From: a gamma proteobacterium SS-5 | Lineage (GTDB): Bacteria; Pseudomonadota; Gammaproteobacteria; Chromatiales; Chromatiaceae | Length of the DNA: 64,000 bases | Reading direction: 5' to 3' | NCBI GenBank assembly: GCA_009497875.2 | Contig: CP032508.2 | Location: 2,852,001-2,916,000, forward strand | Shown: piece after piece, positions 27,412 through 36,173 of the stretch | How positions within the stretch are numbered: position 1 is the first letter of the stretch | Layout of the letters: the number at the start of each line of letters is the position of its first letter | Made by a program: the position numbers and the translations under genes | Notes under the pieces: generated by a model | Databases searched by the model: none | Seen by the model: only the letters and a program-made list of their open reading frames with translations | Told to the model about the DNA's origin: nothing

Positions 27412-30400
27412 GCGTCCCTTTCCACCAGGGCTTGGGTGTCGGCCAGTATCTCCTGCAGCAGGGCATCGGGCAGGGCTTGACCGCTTTGGCTGAGGGCGAG
27501 GATGCGGCTCAGTTGACTGATCTGCTCCTGGGGCAATCTGGCGTTGGGGATGATTTCGGCGTAGAGCCAGAGGTTGGCCTGCTCCGCGCTGGGGGCGATC
27601 TTGTCTCCAGCCAGTTGGGCGGCGGCGGCCAGGGCGGCGCTGCGCAGCAGCTCGGCAGCGGCGCTGGGGCAGTCTTGCTGCAGCAGCAGGCGCGCGGCCT
27701 TGAGCTTTTCCGCCGCCTGTTGCTGCAGCGGGTTTGCCTGGGTTGCCGCGGGCTCTGGGATAAACAAAGGTTCGGCCTGGGCGGTGGGGGCGGCCTCGCC
27801 CAGACGCTGGAGGCTGGTGAAGGTGCGCCGGTCGATGAGCGCCACCGGCAGGCGTCCTGGCAGGCCAGCGAGCTGGTCCTCGTCGGCATCCTCTACCCGA
27901 TCCAGCACCAGCATGAGACCGCCGCTGGTTGTGCTATTGGTCCCAGCCTGAATCTCGCCATTGGCCGCCTTGGCCCTGCTGCTGAGGCCCAGAATCTGCT
28001 CGATGCGCGCACCGAAGCCTTGCTGCAGGGCGATGATCTGCTCGCGCACCGCTGCCGCCAGCTCGTCGCCGTAGCGCTGATATAGCCGCTCATCCTGCAA
28101 ACCGTTGCTGGAAAGTTTGCTGGGTTCGGCCTCCGTTGCCTCCTTGGCAGGGTGGACATGCCCCGGCTCGCGCTCCCTCGGCGACCCATCCGGATCGAGG
28201 CTTTGCAGCAGTGAGGCGAGGAGCTTTTCCGAGACGCCAACCACGTCCTCGCTGGCGTCGTCTTCCACCACGTTATCGAACAGGTCGCGCTTGCCCTGGA
28301 GGATGCCGAGTACGGATTCCTCGTAGGCACCGGCGGCGACCATATTGACGATGAGCACCTTGCTGGTCTGGCCAAGGCGGTGGATGCGGGCGTTGCGCTG
28401 CTCCAGCACCGCCGGGTTCCAGGGCACGTCGAGGTTGATCAGCACGCTGGCGCTCTGCAGATTCAGCCCGGTGGCTCCGGCATCGGTGGTGATGAACACC
28501 TGGCAGGCGGGGTCGTCGCGAAAGCGCTCCAGCAGTTCACCGCGCTTGGCGGTGGCCACGCCGCCGTGCAGGCGCACATGGCCCAGGCCCTTGGCGCTGA
28601 CACGCTCCTGCACCATCTGGGTCATGCGCTCCCATTGGGAGAAGATCACCAGCTTGAGGCCGGATTGCAGGCAGAACTGCTCCAGCAGGTCGTCCAGCTC
28701 ATCGAGCTTGGGCGAGCCCTTGGTCTCCTTGTCCACCAACCCGGCGGCGTTGCAGGCCATGCGTGCTGCCTGCAGGGCAGCCATCAGGCGGTTTTTCTCG
28801 CTCGGCGTGAGGGGCCGACGCTGGGCGATACGCGCCAGATTGCCGGCATTGGCCAGAGCGGCGTTGTGCAGCTCCCACTGGGTTTCGGTGAGTTCGATAT
28901 CGATGCGCTGGTCGATGCGCTCCGGCAGCTGGTCGCGCACCAGGCGGCGGTCGCGGCGCAGCATCACCCCCTGCAGGCGGCGGCGCAGCTCGGAGAGATT
29001 ACGGTAGCCGATCACCTTGCCGCGCTCGTCGCTGATGTGAAAATCGAGCAAATAGCGCCACAGTGGCCCCAGCACATGGGGATCGACCACCTGCATCAGG
29101 CTGTAGAGGTCTTCCAGGCGGTTTTCCAGCGGCGTGCCGCTGAGGACGAAGGCGTAGCGGCTGCGAATTTGCTTCACCGCTGTGGCGATCTTGGTGCGCC
29201 AGTTCTTGATGCGCTGGGCCTCGTCGAGGATGACCAGGTCCGGCAGCAGCTGCAGGTTGATGTGGCTGGCATCGCGCAGGATCAGCTCGTAGTTGGCGAT
29301 GTAGAAACCCGGCCCCTGGCGATACTGCACGCCGCGCTGCTCGGCGTTGCCCTGGATCACCGCCACAGTAGCATCGCTGAAGCGCTCGATCTCCCGCGCC
29401 CACTGATGCTTGAGCGAGGCCGGGCAGACCACCAGCACCCGCTCCACCCCGGCGTTCTGGCGCAGCCAAAGGGCGGCGGCTATGGCCTGCAGGGTCTTGC
29501 CCAGGCCCATGTCGTCCGCCAGCAGGGCGCGGCCCTTGGCGGCGAGAAAGGCGATGCCTTCGATCTGATAGGGATAGAACTGGGCGCGAATGCCGGGGAT
29601 GCGGCCACCGCCGACGCGAATCTGCTGCTGGATGGTCTCGGCGCGCTGGCGCTGGGCCTGTTGCTGCGCCAGGCGGCGGGCGTAGGCTAGGGCGTCCTCG
29701 CCCAGATCGATCGCCTCCAGACCGTCGAGCAGGTCGGCCAGGCGCAGAAAATCGTCTGGCAGGCGCAAGCGAAACAGACCGGCATCATCGAAATAGCCGT
29801 TGAGCAGGTTGCCAAGCTCCCCCGCCAGGGAGCTGGTCCGATGCAGCCGCACCTGCGGCGGCTGGGGCGCGCTCCAGTCCAGATAGATGAAGGGCCGTGC
29901 CGCCGGGAGAAGCGCCCATTGGGCATACTCGGCCTGCTTTTGCAGGCGCTGCAACACCGCCTCGATGTGCTTGCAGGTGCCCAGCTGATTGACCTCAAAA
30001 TCCGGGCAGGTGCAGAAGTTCACCCGCTTATTGAGGGAGCGAATGTGCACCCGGTAGCGCCGCTGAAAGCTACTGTCATGATTCACCGACCAGGCGCGCC
30101 AGGCACCCTGACCCCGCTCCGCCGACAGAGGTTCCACCCGCACCTCGGTCTGGGCACTTTGGATGCGCTCGGCCACCGCCTTTTGCGCCGCATCCAGCAA
30201 GGGCGCCTCCGCTTGCTGGGCGGCAGCGTAATCGAGCAACAGGGCAATGCCGTGGCGACAGATGCCCTGCTCCGCCACGCTGCCAGGGCGATCAGGGCTA
30301 CAATCGCAGTCGCAGTGCAGATTGCCCTGGCTGTCGTAGCTCAGGCACAGGCTTAGGTCCTTGGCGCTGTCCGGATCCTCCACCTGGCCATGCAGGCTGC

Positions 30401-30545
30401 CCTCCTCCCCCAGCCAGCCGCGGGTGACGCAGTCGTTCTTGAAGGCATCCAACCCGCCGCGGATCTCATTCTCGGCAGCGATGCGGTGGAGCTCTTCGAT
30501 GTCGAACAGGAAGGGGTCTGCGGGGGGTTGCTGGTCTTGGATCAT
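27408..30545 (-). CDS. SWIM zinc-finger SNF2-family DNA translocase
   Basis: About 1045 residues. The N-terminal third has Cys/His clusters: LHCDCDCSPDRPGSV with a later CRHGIAL, and a canonical SWIM finger at about residues 180-205 (FCTCPDFEVNQLGTCKHIEA, pattern CxC...CxH). The SNF2 core follows: GRALLADDMGLGKTLQAIAA (Walker A), VCPASLKHQWAREIE, ILDEAQRIKNWRTK, LSGTPLENRLEDLYSLMQVV, then helicase C with FSQWERMTQMVQE, TTDAGATGLNLQSA and QRNARIHRLGQT. Bacterial members are presumed to remodel nucleoprotein or RNA polymerase. Start is ATG 30545; GTG 30557 is possible. The stop codon lies in a MITE, and the ancestral end can be reconstructed five residues longer. Confidence 0.92.
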   Translation of the reverse strand: MIQDQQPPADPFLFDIEELHRIAAENEIRGGLDAFKNDCVTRGWLGEEGSLHGQVEDPDSAKDLSLCLSYDSQGNLHCDCDCSPDRPGSVAEQGICRHGIALLLDYAAAQQAEAPLLDAAQKAVAERIQSAQTEVRVEPLSAERGQGAWRAWSVNHDSSFQRRYRVHIRSLNKRVNFCTCPDFEVNQLGTCKHIEAVLQRLQKQAEYAQWALLPAARPFIYLDWSAPQPPQVRLHRTSSLAGELGNLLNGYFDDAGLFRLRLPDDFLRLADLLDGLEAIDLGEDALAYARRLAQQQAQRQRAETIQQQIRVGGGRIPGIRAQFYPYQIEGIAFLAAKGRALLADDMGLGKTLQAIAAALWLRQNAGVERVLVVCPASLKHQWAREIERFSDATVAVIQGNAEQRGVQYRQGPGFYIANYELILRDASHINLQLLPDLVILDEAQRIKNWRTKIATAVKQIRSRYAFVLSGTPLENRLEDLYSLMQVVDPHVLGPLWRYLLDFHISDERGKVIGYRNLSELRRRLQGVMLRRDRRLVRDQLPERIDQRIDIELTETQWELHNAALANAGNLARIAQRRPLTPSEKNRLMAALQAARMACNAAGLVDKETKGSPKLDELDDLLEQFCLQSGLKLVIFSQWERMTQMVQERVSAKGLGHVRLHGGVATAKRGELLERFRDDPACQVFITTDAGATGLNLQSASVLINLDVPWNPAVLEQRNARIHRLGQTSKVLIVNMVAAGAYEESVLGILQGKRDLFDNVVEDDASEDVVGVSEKLLASLLQSLDPDGSPREREPGHVHPAKEATEAEPSKLSSNGLQDERLYQRYGDELAAAVREQIIALQQGFGARIEQILGLSSRAKAANGEIQAGTNSTTSGGLMLVLDRVEDADEDQLAGLPGRLPVALIDRRTFTSLQRLGEAAPTAQAEPLFIPEPAATQANPLQQQAAEKLKAARLLLQQDCPSAAAELLRSAALAAAAQLAGDKIAPSAEQANLWLYAEIIPNARLPQEQISQLSRILALSQSGQALPDALLQEILADTQALVERDA

Positions 30546-30677
30546 GCTCTTGGTCACTGTGAAATTCGGGGCCAGATTCTAACCCGAACGCATCGCCCGG
30601 TGCAGGTGTGCAGAAAATGGCGTCAACTTAAGGCGTTTGCTGATGCATTGGCGCGAGGCCTACTTCGGCTGGAGCAT

Positions 30678-30905
30678 TTACTCATGCTGGTCCATTCTGC
30701 TGCTTTCAATTGCATCGAGTATATTTTGTGTGCTTGCCTTTGTTTTTATTCCTGCTATCTGGAATGGAGATAATGATTTTTTTTCTTTTGATCTAAGAGA
30801 AAAAACAGTGCCGTCTTTTCTTTTTATTTCTACTTCTTCTAATTGAGCAAAAGCCAGTACCTTTGATAGGTTTTGACGAGCTTCAGAGTATGTAAATACT
30901 TTCAT
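30678..30905 (-). CDS. Orphan Phd/YefM-like antitoxin
   Basis: 75 residues starting MKVFTYSEARQNLSKVLAFA, the N-terminal DNA-binding pattern of the Phd/YefM family, with EVEIKRKDGTVFSLRSKEK next and a C-terminal ASTQNILDAIESSR helix that would neutralise a toxin. The frame is open to 30959, but the ATG at 30905 fits the family. The local DNA is clearly more AT-rich than its neighbours, suggesting horizontal acquisition. No toxin gene is found on either side: after the stop only a 20-codon open frame exists, and upstream lies a SprA-like gene. It is either a solitary antitoxin or the relic of a toxin-antitoxin pair. Confidence 0.75.
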   Translation of the reverse strand: MKVFTYSEARQNLSKVLAFAQLEEVEIKRKDGTVFSLRSKEKKSLSPFQIAGIKTKASTQNILDAIESSRMDQHE

Positions 30906-31030
30906 TGCATTCATTCCATAACTTGAATATTTAATGCTTGAGCGTAAAGTTATGGGCATTGGTGTGGCGAAGCGGGATACCGGCTCGGCCCCCTCGACAG
31001 GCTCAGGACGGTGTTCAGGACCATGCCCGG

Positions 31031-31609
31031 TTAGAGGAACATATCCAACAGGGCAGGGCGAGCGTCGCGGTCGTTTTGGATGCTGCTGTAGATATCGGCC
31101 TTGTTGCCAGATGCCGCCAAGCCCATGTTGGCGGGGGCCAGATCGCCCCCTTCCTGACGCTGCTTGGCCATCTCCATACGGGCCTCGGCGGCCATCTGAC
31201 TGGCCTGGGCGGCTACACTGCGATCCTGGGAGGAGGGGTCCGCCGGGGCCAGTGCGGCGTTGCGAATCTTCTGCGCCTTGGCCAGGGTGGCCTCGGGGTC
31301 ACCCCGTACCGGCGAGGTATCGATGCTGACCTCGCCGCCTACGGCATACCTCTTGCCATCCGGCCCTTGTTCGTACTCATAGCTGGCACCGCCCCGTACC
31401 AAACCGGAACCGGCCGCCATGTGCGCCGCCTCGTGGGCACGGACCTCGGCATCCCGCCGTTTGAGTTCCTCGACCTGCCTTTGTTCCTCTTCACTGAGTT
31501 CCTTTTGTGCCTGGGTTTGCTGCTTCTCAGCACGCACCGGCCCACTTCCCATGCCCATCGGGGGAAAGGCGGTGTAGGACATGGCGCTGGATGCGGCTGC
31601 AATCTCCAT
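31031..31609 (-). CDS. SprA-related putative metalloprotease (HEAAH)
   Basis: 192 residues. The family mark is a QVEELKRRDAEVRAHEAAHM stretch, in which HEAAH is a gluzincin-like zinc motif, followed by GGASYEYEQGPDGKRYAVGG and EVSIDTSPVRGDPEATL. Proteins of this type (SprA-related, PF12118-like) are common in gammaproteobacteria and epsilonproteobacteria and are often near flagellar genes. No signal peptide is apparent: the N-terminus MEIAAASSAMSYTAFPPMGM is Ala-rich and resembles those of flagellar-secreted small proteins. Protease activity is inferred from the motif only. It lies 40 bases downstream of yggX on the same strand. Confidence 0.8.
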   Translation of the reverse strand: MEIAAASSAMSYTAFPPMGMGSGPVRAEKQQTQAQKELSEEEQRQVEELKRRDAEVRAHEAAHMAAGSGLVRGGASYEYEQGPDGKRYAVGGEVSIDTSPVRGDPEATLAKAQKIRNAALAPADPSSQDRSVAAQASQMAAEARMEMAKQRQEGGDLAPANMGLAASGNKADIYSSIQNDRDARPALLDMFL

Positions 31610-31649
31610 GGTGGTCGTTCTGTTTAGATCATGGGTATGGGTTCATTTA

Positions 31650-31922
31650 TTATTTGGGCATGGCTACAAACTGTTTCGGCATCTCTGCGCCATCACCAAA
31701 GAAGAAATTTTCCATCTGCTCTTCCAGGTATTTGCGTGCCTTGGGGTCCATGGGGCTGAGGCGGTTTTCGTTGATCAGTATGGTCTGGTGCTTGAGCCAA
31801 TCCTGCCAGGCCTGCTTGCTGACGTTGTCGAACACCCGCTTGCCCAGATCGCCCGGATAGGTGGGTCGATCCAGCCCTTCGGCCTCCTTCTTGAGTTTAA
31901 CGCATTGAACCATTCTTGCCAT
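31650..31922 (-). CDS. yggX: YggX, iron-sulfur protection / Fe(II) trafficking protein
   Basis: 90 residues: [20 protein letters not shown] with the conserved Cys7, then [40 protein letters not shown] and the C-terminal [14 protein letters not shown]. It is a complete, standard member of the family, small and cytosolic, thought to protect iron-sulfur clusters from oxidants. It is directly downstream of mutY, whose product carries a 4Fe-4S cluster, an arrangement conserved in gammaproteobacteria. Confidence 0.97.
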   Translation of the reverse strand: MARMVQCVKLKKEAEGLDRPTYPGDLGKRVFDNVSKQAWQDWLKHQTILINENRLSPMDPKARKYLEEQMENFFFGDGAEMPKQFVAMPK

Positions 31923-31961
31923 GGAATCTGCTCCTGTTGAGGATGGGGATTGTTGCTGCGC

Positions 31962-33026
31962 TCAGCCGCTGGTTTGCAACTGGGCCTGCAACCGAGCCAG
32001 CAGCCTGGCCACCGGCGCGGCCAGGCCGATTTTCTCCGGTTGGCCCAGGTTATACCAGATCAGTTCCGTCTCCATCACCGCCAATGTCCCGCCAGTGATT
32101 CGGGTTTGGCAGGGGTGCATCTGCAGCTGGAAATGGCTGAAGCTGTGCTCCACAACGGCAAGCTGCTCCACAGACTCCAGCTTGACGCCGAATCTGCGCC
32201 CCGCCCAGACGGCGATATCCTCATCCAGCGGACATTCCGGCAGACTCCACAGACCACCCCAGATGCCGCTGGGCGGACGTCTGTGCAGCAGCACCCGATC
32301 CTGCTCGTCGCGCAGGATCAGCAGGCGGCAGGCCCGTTGTGGCAGGGCCTTGCTGGGGCGGCGACCGGGAAACTCGGCGGTGCGGCCTTGCAGCCGGGCG
32401 CTGCAGATGCCACTCAGCGGACAGGGCGCGCAATCGGGCTTGCTGCGGCTGCACAGGCTGGCACCCAGGTCCATCAGGGCCTGGTTGTAGGGGCCACAAC
32501 CCTGCTCCGGCAACAACTGCTCGGCCAGTTGCCACAGCTGGCGCTGTACCGCCGCCTGGCTGGGATGGCCCGCGATGGCAAAGCAGCGCGCCAGTACCCG
32601 CTTGACGTTGCCATCCAGAATCGGCTGACACTGGCCCAGGGCCAGGGAGAGTATGGCTCCGGCGGTGGAGCGACCTATGCCCGGCAAGGCCATGAGCGGT
32701 TCCAGCTGCTGCGGCACCCGGCCGCCGTGTTCGGCAAGAACCCTGCCGGCCGCTTGGTGCAGATTGCGTGCCCGGGCGTAATAACCCAGTCCGGTCCATA
32801 GGTGCAGCACCTCGTCCTGATCCGCCTGCGCCAAGTCGGGCAGATCGGCAAAACGCTGGCAAAAGCGCCGGAAATAGGGGATGACGGTGCGCACCTGAGT
32901 CTGCTGCAGCATGATCTCCGACACCCAAACCCGGTAGGGGGTCGGGTCCTGCTGCCAGGGCAGATCCCTGCGCCCGTGCCGGGCATACCAGGCCAGCAGG
33001 CGTGGGGCAAATCCTGACTGGATCAT
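31962..33026 (-). CDS. mutY: Adenine DNA glycosylase MutY
   Basis: 354 residues from MIQSGFAPRLLAWYARHGRR, chosen because GCAGGAC precedes this ATG and it matches the family; the open frame to 33185 is longer. The catalytic Glu is in WVSEIMLQQTQV, the helix-hairpin-helix in LMALPGIGRSTAGAIL, and the catalytic Asp in PILDGNVKRVLARC. The 4Fe-4S loop is Cys-x6-Cys-x2-Cys-x5-Cys: CSRSKPDCAPCPLSGIC. The C-terminal NUDIX-like domain that reads 8-oxoG is present (LLHRRPPSGIWGGLWSLPE). It is transcribed with yggX and is divergent from glk. Confidence 0.97.
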   Translation of the reverse strand: MIQSGFAPRLLAWYARHGRRDLPWQQDPTPYRVWVSEIMLQQTQVRTVIPYFRRFCQRFADLPDLAQADQDEVLHLWTGLGYYARARNLHQAAGRVLAEHGGRVPQQLEPLMALPGIGRSTAGAILSLALGQCQPILDGNVKRVLARCFAIAGHPSQAAVQRQLWQLAEQLLPEQGCGPYNQALMDLGASLCSRSKPDCAPCPLSGICSARLQGRTAEFPGRRPSKALPQRACRLLILRDEQDRVLLHRRPPSGIWGGLWSLPECPLDEDIAVWAGRRFGVKLESVEQLAVVEHSFSHFQLQMHPCQTRITGGTLAVMETELIWYNLGQPEKIGLAAPVARLLARLQAQLQTSG

Positions 33027-33172
33027 GTCCTGCGCCGCAGATTGTATGGGTTTATGGGGTATGGATTCATCTGTGGGCCTGTTGAGGTTCGGCGGCCCTG
33101 GCGGGCGGGATTTACGACGGACGGATCTCGGGCTTGCCGGATCAGAATGGGCACCCAGCCACAGCGCGGCGG

Positions 33173-33178
33173 TATAAT
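33173..33178 (+). promoter_or_regulatory. Candidate -10 box of glk
   Basis: A perfect TATAAT in otherwise GC-rich DNA, 43 bases before the glk ATG, in the gap between the divergent mutY and glk genes. No convincing -35 hexamer lies 16-18 bases upstream, so the call depends on the -10 box alone. Confidence 0.4.
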
Positions 33179-33221
33179 AGGACAAGAACCTTGCTCACCG
33201 AAGCCCGAACCCTGGAGAACC

Positions 33222-34181
33222 ATGCGCCAACATCTTCTCTGCGCCGACATCGGCGCCACCCATGCCCGCTTTGCGGTCGTGGCCGTCTGCGCCGACCGAT
33301 TGGAGGTCGTGCAACGGCTTAAGCTGTCCAGCGCGGCCCATGCCAGCGTGGCCGATCTGGTCGCGGCGGCACGGCGAGGGCTGCCCTTTGCCTTCACCGC
33401 CATCGCCCTGGCCCTGCCCGGCCCGGTCACCGACGGCTGCTGCCGCGTTACCCTGCTGCCCTGGCAGGTCTGCGAGGCCGAGATTGAACAGGCCAGCGGC
33501 CTGCCCTGTCGCCTGCTCAATGACCTGGAGGCCCAGGGCTGGGGTATCGCCGAGCTGGATCGCGACCAACTGCTGGCGCTGACCCCCCAGCGCCCGGGTC
33601 GGCCCGGCAATCGCTGCATCCTCGCCCCCGGTTCCGATCTGGGCGAGGCCATAATCTACTGGGATGGCCAACGACACCGGCCCTTCCCCACCGAGGGAGG
33701 ACATTGCGACTTTGCCCCCAGCGACGGGCTGGAGTGGCGGCTGGCGGAACTCCTGCGGGAGCAATACGGCCAGGCGCGTTGGGGTGATCTGCTGTCCGGC
33801 CGAGGCATTGTCTCCCTGTATCGCCTGCTGTCGAATGACAGCAGCTGTTGCAAAAGCGGTGAGGACGTAGCCGAGCTGGCGGTTCAGGGCGAGGCCGCCG
33901 CGCAGCAGGCCATAGAGCGCTTCCTGCGCCTGCTGGGACGGGAGGCGGCCAACCTGGCGCTCACCTCCATGGCGCTCAATGGCGTCTATATCGCCGGTGG
34001 CATAGTCCCGGCCCTGCCCCGCTCCTGGCTGATGCGACTGACCCCGGCAAGCTTTGACAACAAACCCTCCATGGGGCATCTACTAGGCGACATACCCCTG
34101 TATCTGATCGACTCGGACAACCTGGGCATACTCGGCTGCGCCCGGTTTTTGTGCGCTGGTTCACAAAACGGTGAAAAATAA
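33222..34181 (+). CDS. glk: Glucokinase
   Basis: 319 residues from MRQHLLCADIGATHARFAVV, with GGAG six bases before the ATG. The phosphate-1 loop is ADIGATHARFA, the sugar-binding region includes LLNDLEAQGWGI with the catalytic Asp, then LAPGSDLGEAIIYWDG, and TEGGHCDFAPSDGLEWRL with the EGGH sugar contacts. The C-terminal ALNGVYIAGGIVP completes the ASKHA fold. This is the proteobacterial Glk type, not the ROK type, as no ROK zinc motif is present. APGSDLGEA varies from the usual APGTGLG, so activity is likely but somewhat less certain. It feeds glucose into glycolysis and stands alone. Confidence 0.93.
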   Translation: MRQHLLCADIGATHARFAVVAVCADRLEVVQRLKLSSAAHASVADLVAAARRGLPFAFTAIALALPGPVTDGCCRVTLLPWQVCEAEIEQASGLPCRLLNDLEAQGWGIAELDRDQLLALTPQRPGRPGNRCILAPGSDLGEAIIYWDGQRHRPFPTEGGHCDFAPSDGLEWRLAELLREQYGQARWGDLLSGRGIVSLYRLLSNDSSCCKSGEDVAELAVQGEAAAQQAIERFLRLLGREAANLALTSMALNGVYIAGGIVPALPRSWLMRLTPASFDNKPSMGHLLGDIPLYLIDSDNLGILGCARFLCAGSQNGEK

Positions 34182-34241
34182 CGGCAAGCTATTTGCCATG
34201 GCCTTCCCGCCTGCCTATGATGAGTCCATGGAGTACAGATT

Positions 34242-34487
34242 ATGAATATAGGTGCAGTCAACAACTCGGCCCTGCTTGGCATACAGCGCGGTTTCGATAA
34301 CATGAACCGCGATGCCGCCAAGATCGCCAGCGCCACCGCTGTCAGTGCCGCTGAGGCCCCAGCGCGGGAGGATCTGACCCGCACCCTGGTGGGGCTGCAA
34401 GAGAACAGCAGCAACGTGCAGGCCTCCACCAAGGCCTTTTCCACGCAAAACCGCATGCTCGGCATGTTCCTCGACGAAGTGGCCTGA
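34242..34487 (+). CDS. Small protein resembling flagellar rod/hook-type C-termini
   Basis: 81 residues: MNIGAVNNSALLGIQRGFDN at the start and NSSNVQASTKAFSTQNRMLG near the end. The NNSALLGIQRGFDNM start and the N-V-Q-A-S-T-K C-terminal helix are reminiscent of the paired coiled-coil ends of axial flagellar proteins, which assemble through such segments. It is far too short to be FlgE or FlgB, so it may be a stand-alone small protein of a family often annotated only as hypothetical. It follows glk by 60 bases on the same strand. Function unknown. Confidence 0.65.
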   Translation: MNIGAVNNSALLGIQRGFDNMNRDAAKIASATAVSAAEAPAREDLTRTLVGLQENSSNVQASTKAFSTQNRMLGMFLDEVA

Positions 34488-34688
34488 CAGGCCAGCGCTT
34501 CGCCCATCCTCAAATCCTGTTCCGGCGGTTCACCTCGCCCCCCTCACCCCTGCATCAGGCCCATGCGCCGACGTCGGCTTACCGCCTTCATCAACCCGGC
34601 TATCTCCACGCCCCTCGCCCCGGACCTCCCGCTTCGCTCCAGCGAGCATGGAGTGGGCAGCCCTGGCCGCTGACGGCTGGCAACTGAT

Positions 34689-35546
34689 CTAAGCCACAAA
34701 GCGCATCGATAGATCCACCGCCTTGACGTCCTTGGTCAGGGCACCGATGGAGATATCGTCCACCCCGGTCTCGGCGATAGCGCGGATGCCCTCCAGGCTG
34801 ACGTTGCCCGAGGCCTCCAGCCGGGCGCGCTTGGCACCACACTCATTATTCAGCACCACCGCCCGGCGCAGCTGCTCCAGGCTGAAGTTATCCAGCAGCA
34901 CCCGGCGGGCGCCGGCGTCCAGGGCCTGCTGCAGCTCATCCAGGCTCTCCACCTCGATTTCGATCTCGGTGCCCGCCGCCACCTGGGCCTGGGCGGCGTG
35001 CAGGGCGGCGGCAATGGAGCCGGCAGCAAGGATATGGTTCTCCTTAATCAGCACCGCATCGTAGAGGCCAAAGCGGTGGTTGCTGCCACCACCGCAGCAG
35101 ACCGCGTATTTCTGCGCCCGACGCAGGCCGGGCAGGGTCTTGCGCGTGTCCAGCACGCGGCTGTTGCAACCCTCCAGCCGCCGCACATAGCTGGCCACCT
35201 GGCTGGCGGTGGCGGAGAGGGTCTGCAGAAAATTCAGCGCCGTGCGCTCGCCGCTGAGCAGGGCACGGGTGTTGCCCTGCAGGCGGCAGAGCAGCTGATC
35301 GGGCTGGGCGGGCTGGCCATCCGCCAGCTGCCAGTGGATCTGAATCTGCGGGTCGATCTGCCAAAAGGCCTGCTCGAACCAGGCCTGACCGCAGACCACC
35401 GCGCTCTGGCGGCTGATCACCTCCACCTGGGACTGGCGCTCGGCCGGGATCAGGCCGGCGGTGAGATCACCCGCACCCAGGTCCTCGGCCAGGGCGCGGG
35501 CCACATCCTCGGCGATGCGCTCGGCAGGGGGCAGGGGGCAGTTCAT
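34689..35546 (-). CDS. nadC: Quinolinate phosphoribosyltransferase
   Basis: 285 residues, normal length. Motifs in order: [90 protein letters not shown], and [20 protein letters not shown]. The enzyme makes nicotinate mononucleotide from quinolinate and PRPP in NAD synthesis. Its ATG overlaps the stop codon of the upstream FKBP gene (ATGA), so the two are translationally coupled. The gap of 200 bases beyond its 3' end holds nothing I recognise. Confidence 0.97.
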   Translation of the reverse strand: MNCPLPPAERIAEDVARALAEDLGAGDLTAGLIPAERQSQVEVISRQSAVVCGQAWFEQAFWQIDPQIQIHWQLADGQPAQPDQLLCRLQGNTRALLSGERTALNFLQTLSATASQVASYVRRLEGCNSRVLDTRKTLPGLRRAQKYAVCCGGGSNHRFGLYDAVLIKENHILAAGSIAAALHAAQAQVAAGTEIEIEVESLDELQQALDAGARRVLLDNFSLEQLRRAVVLNNECGAKRARLEASGNVSLEGIRAIAETGVDDISIGALTKDVKAVDLSMRFVA

Positions 35547-35887
35547 TGCAGGCCCAGCAGTTCCACTTCAAAGATCAGGCTGGCGTTGGCCGGGATCACG
35601 CCACCGGCACCGCGGGCGCCATAGCCCAGCTGGGGCGGGATGATCAGCTTGCGCTTGCCGCCGACGCGCATCTTCTCCACCCCCAGGTCCCAACCGCGGA
35701 TCACCTGACCGGCACCGAGCTTGAAGCTGAAGGGGTCGTTGCGATCCAGCGAGGAGTCGAACTTGCTGCCGTCCTCCAGCCAGCCGGTGTAGTGCACCGT
35801 CACGCGCTGGCCGGATTGGGCCTGCTCACCCTCACCTTCGATCAGGTCTTCGTATTTCAGCCCACTATCGAGCATCTTTTCTGCCAT
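35543..35887 (-). CDS. FKBP-type peptidyl-prolyl isomerase
   Basis: 114 residues from [20 protein letters not shown], with AGGGGTG eight bases before the ATG; the longer open frame to 36097 runs through a repeat and is not coding. A single FKBP domain: [69 protein letters not shown]. The hydrophobic active-site residues (Tyr, Phe, Trp, Tyr) are all present. No signal peptide is seen, so it is probably cytosolic. It overlaps nadC by four bases. Confidence 0.95.
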   Translation of the reverse strand: MAEKMLDSGLKYEDLIEGEGEQAQSGQRVTVHYTGWLEDGSKFDSSLDRNDPFSFKLGAGQVIRGWDLGVEKMRVGGKRKLIIPPQLGYGARGAGGVIPANASLIFEVELLGLQ

Positions 35888-35950
35888 GGTTTCACCCCTG
35901 TTATGGTTAGTTGGCCAAGCATTATCCCGGAAGCGGGAAGCCCTGGCCAG

Positions 35951-36050
35951 AAGACAGGGGACAGAAGACGGAAGACAGATTTTTGCGTCGCTGCGCGACA
36001 GATTAAGTGAAACTGGCGCGAAGCGCCTCTGTCCTCTGTCCTCTGTCTGG
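35951..36050. repeat. GACAGAGGACAGAGGAC hairpin element, copy 2
   Basis: Left arm AAGACAGGGGACAGAAGACG, the same core as copy 1 (GACAGATTTTTGCGTCGCTG, CGCGACAGAT), then GCGCGAAGCGC and the right arm CTCTGTCCTCTGTCCTCTGT. It occupies most of the space between the divergent FKBP gene and the Mrp operon, so it must lie near the promoters of both. Confidence 0.85.
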
Positions 36051-36173
36051 TGTGCCTGGCAACTCGGGCATTTTAATCCCGCTGCAATTTTAATCACCCC
36101 CGCTACGCAACCTCAGATGCTTCTGCTAGACTTTGTCGCTTTAACCTTACCCGGCAGCAGGATTCCATCGCCC

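Noticed and set aside
27221-27466. 81-codon frame across the MITE at 27263-27411
   Set aside because: Spans the element border and the SNF2 end in another frame. Similar short frames arise from any copy of this element.
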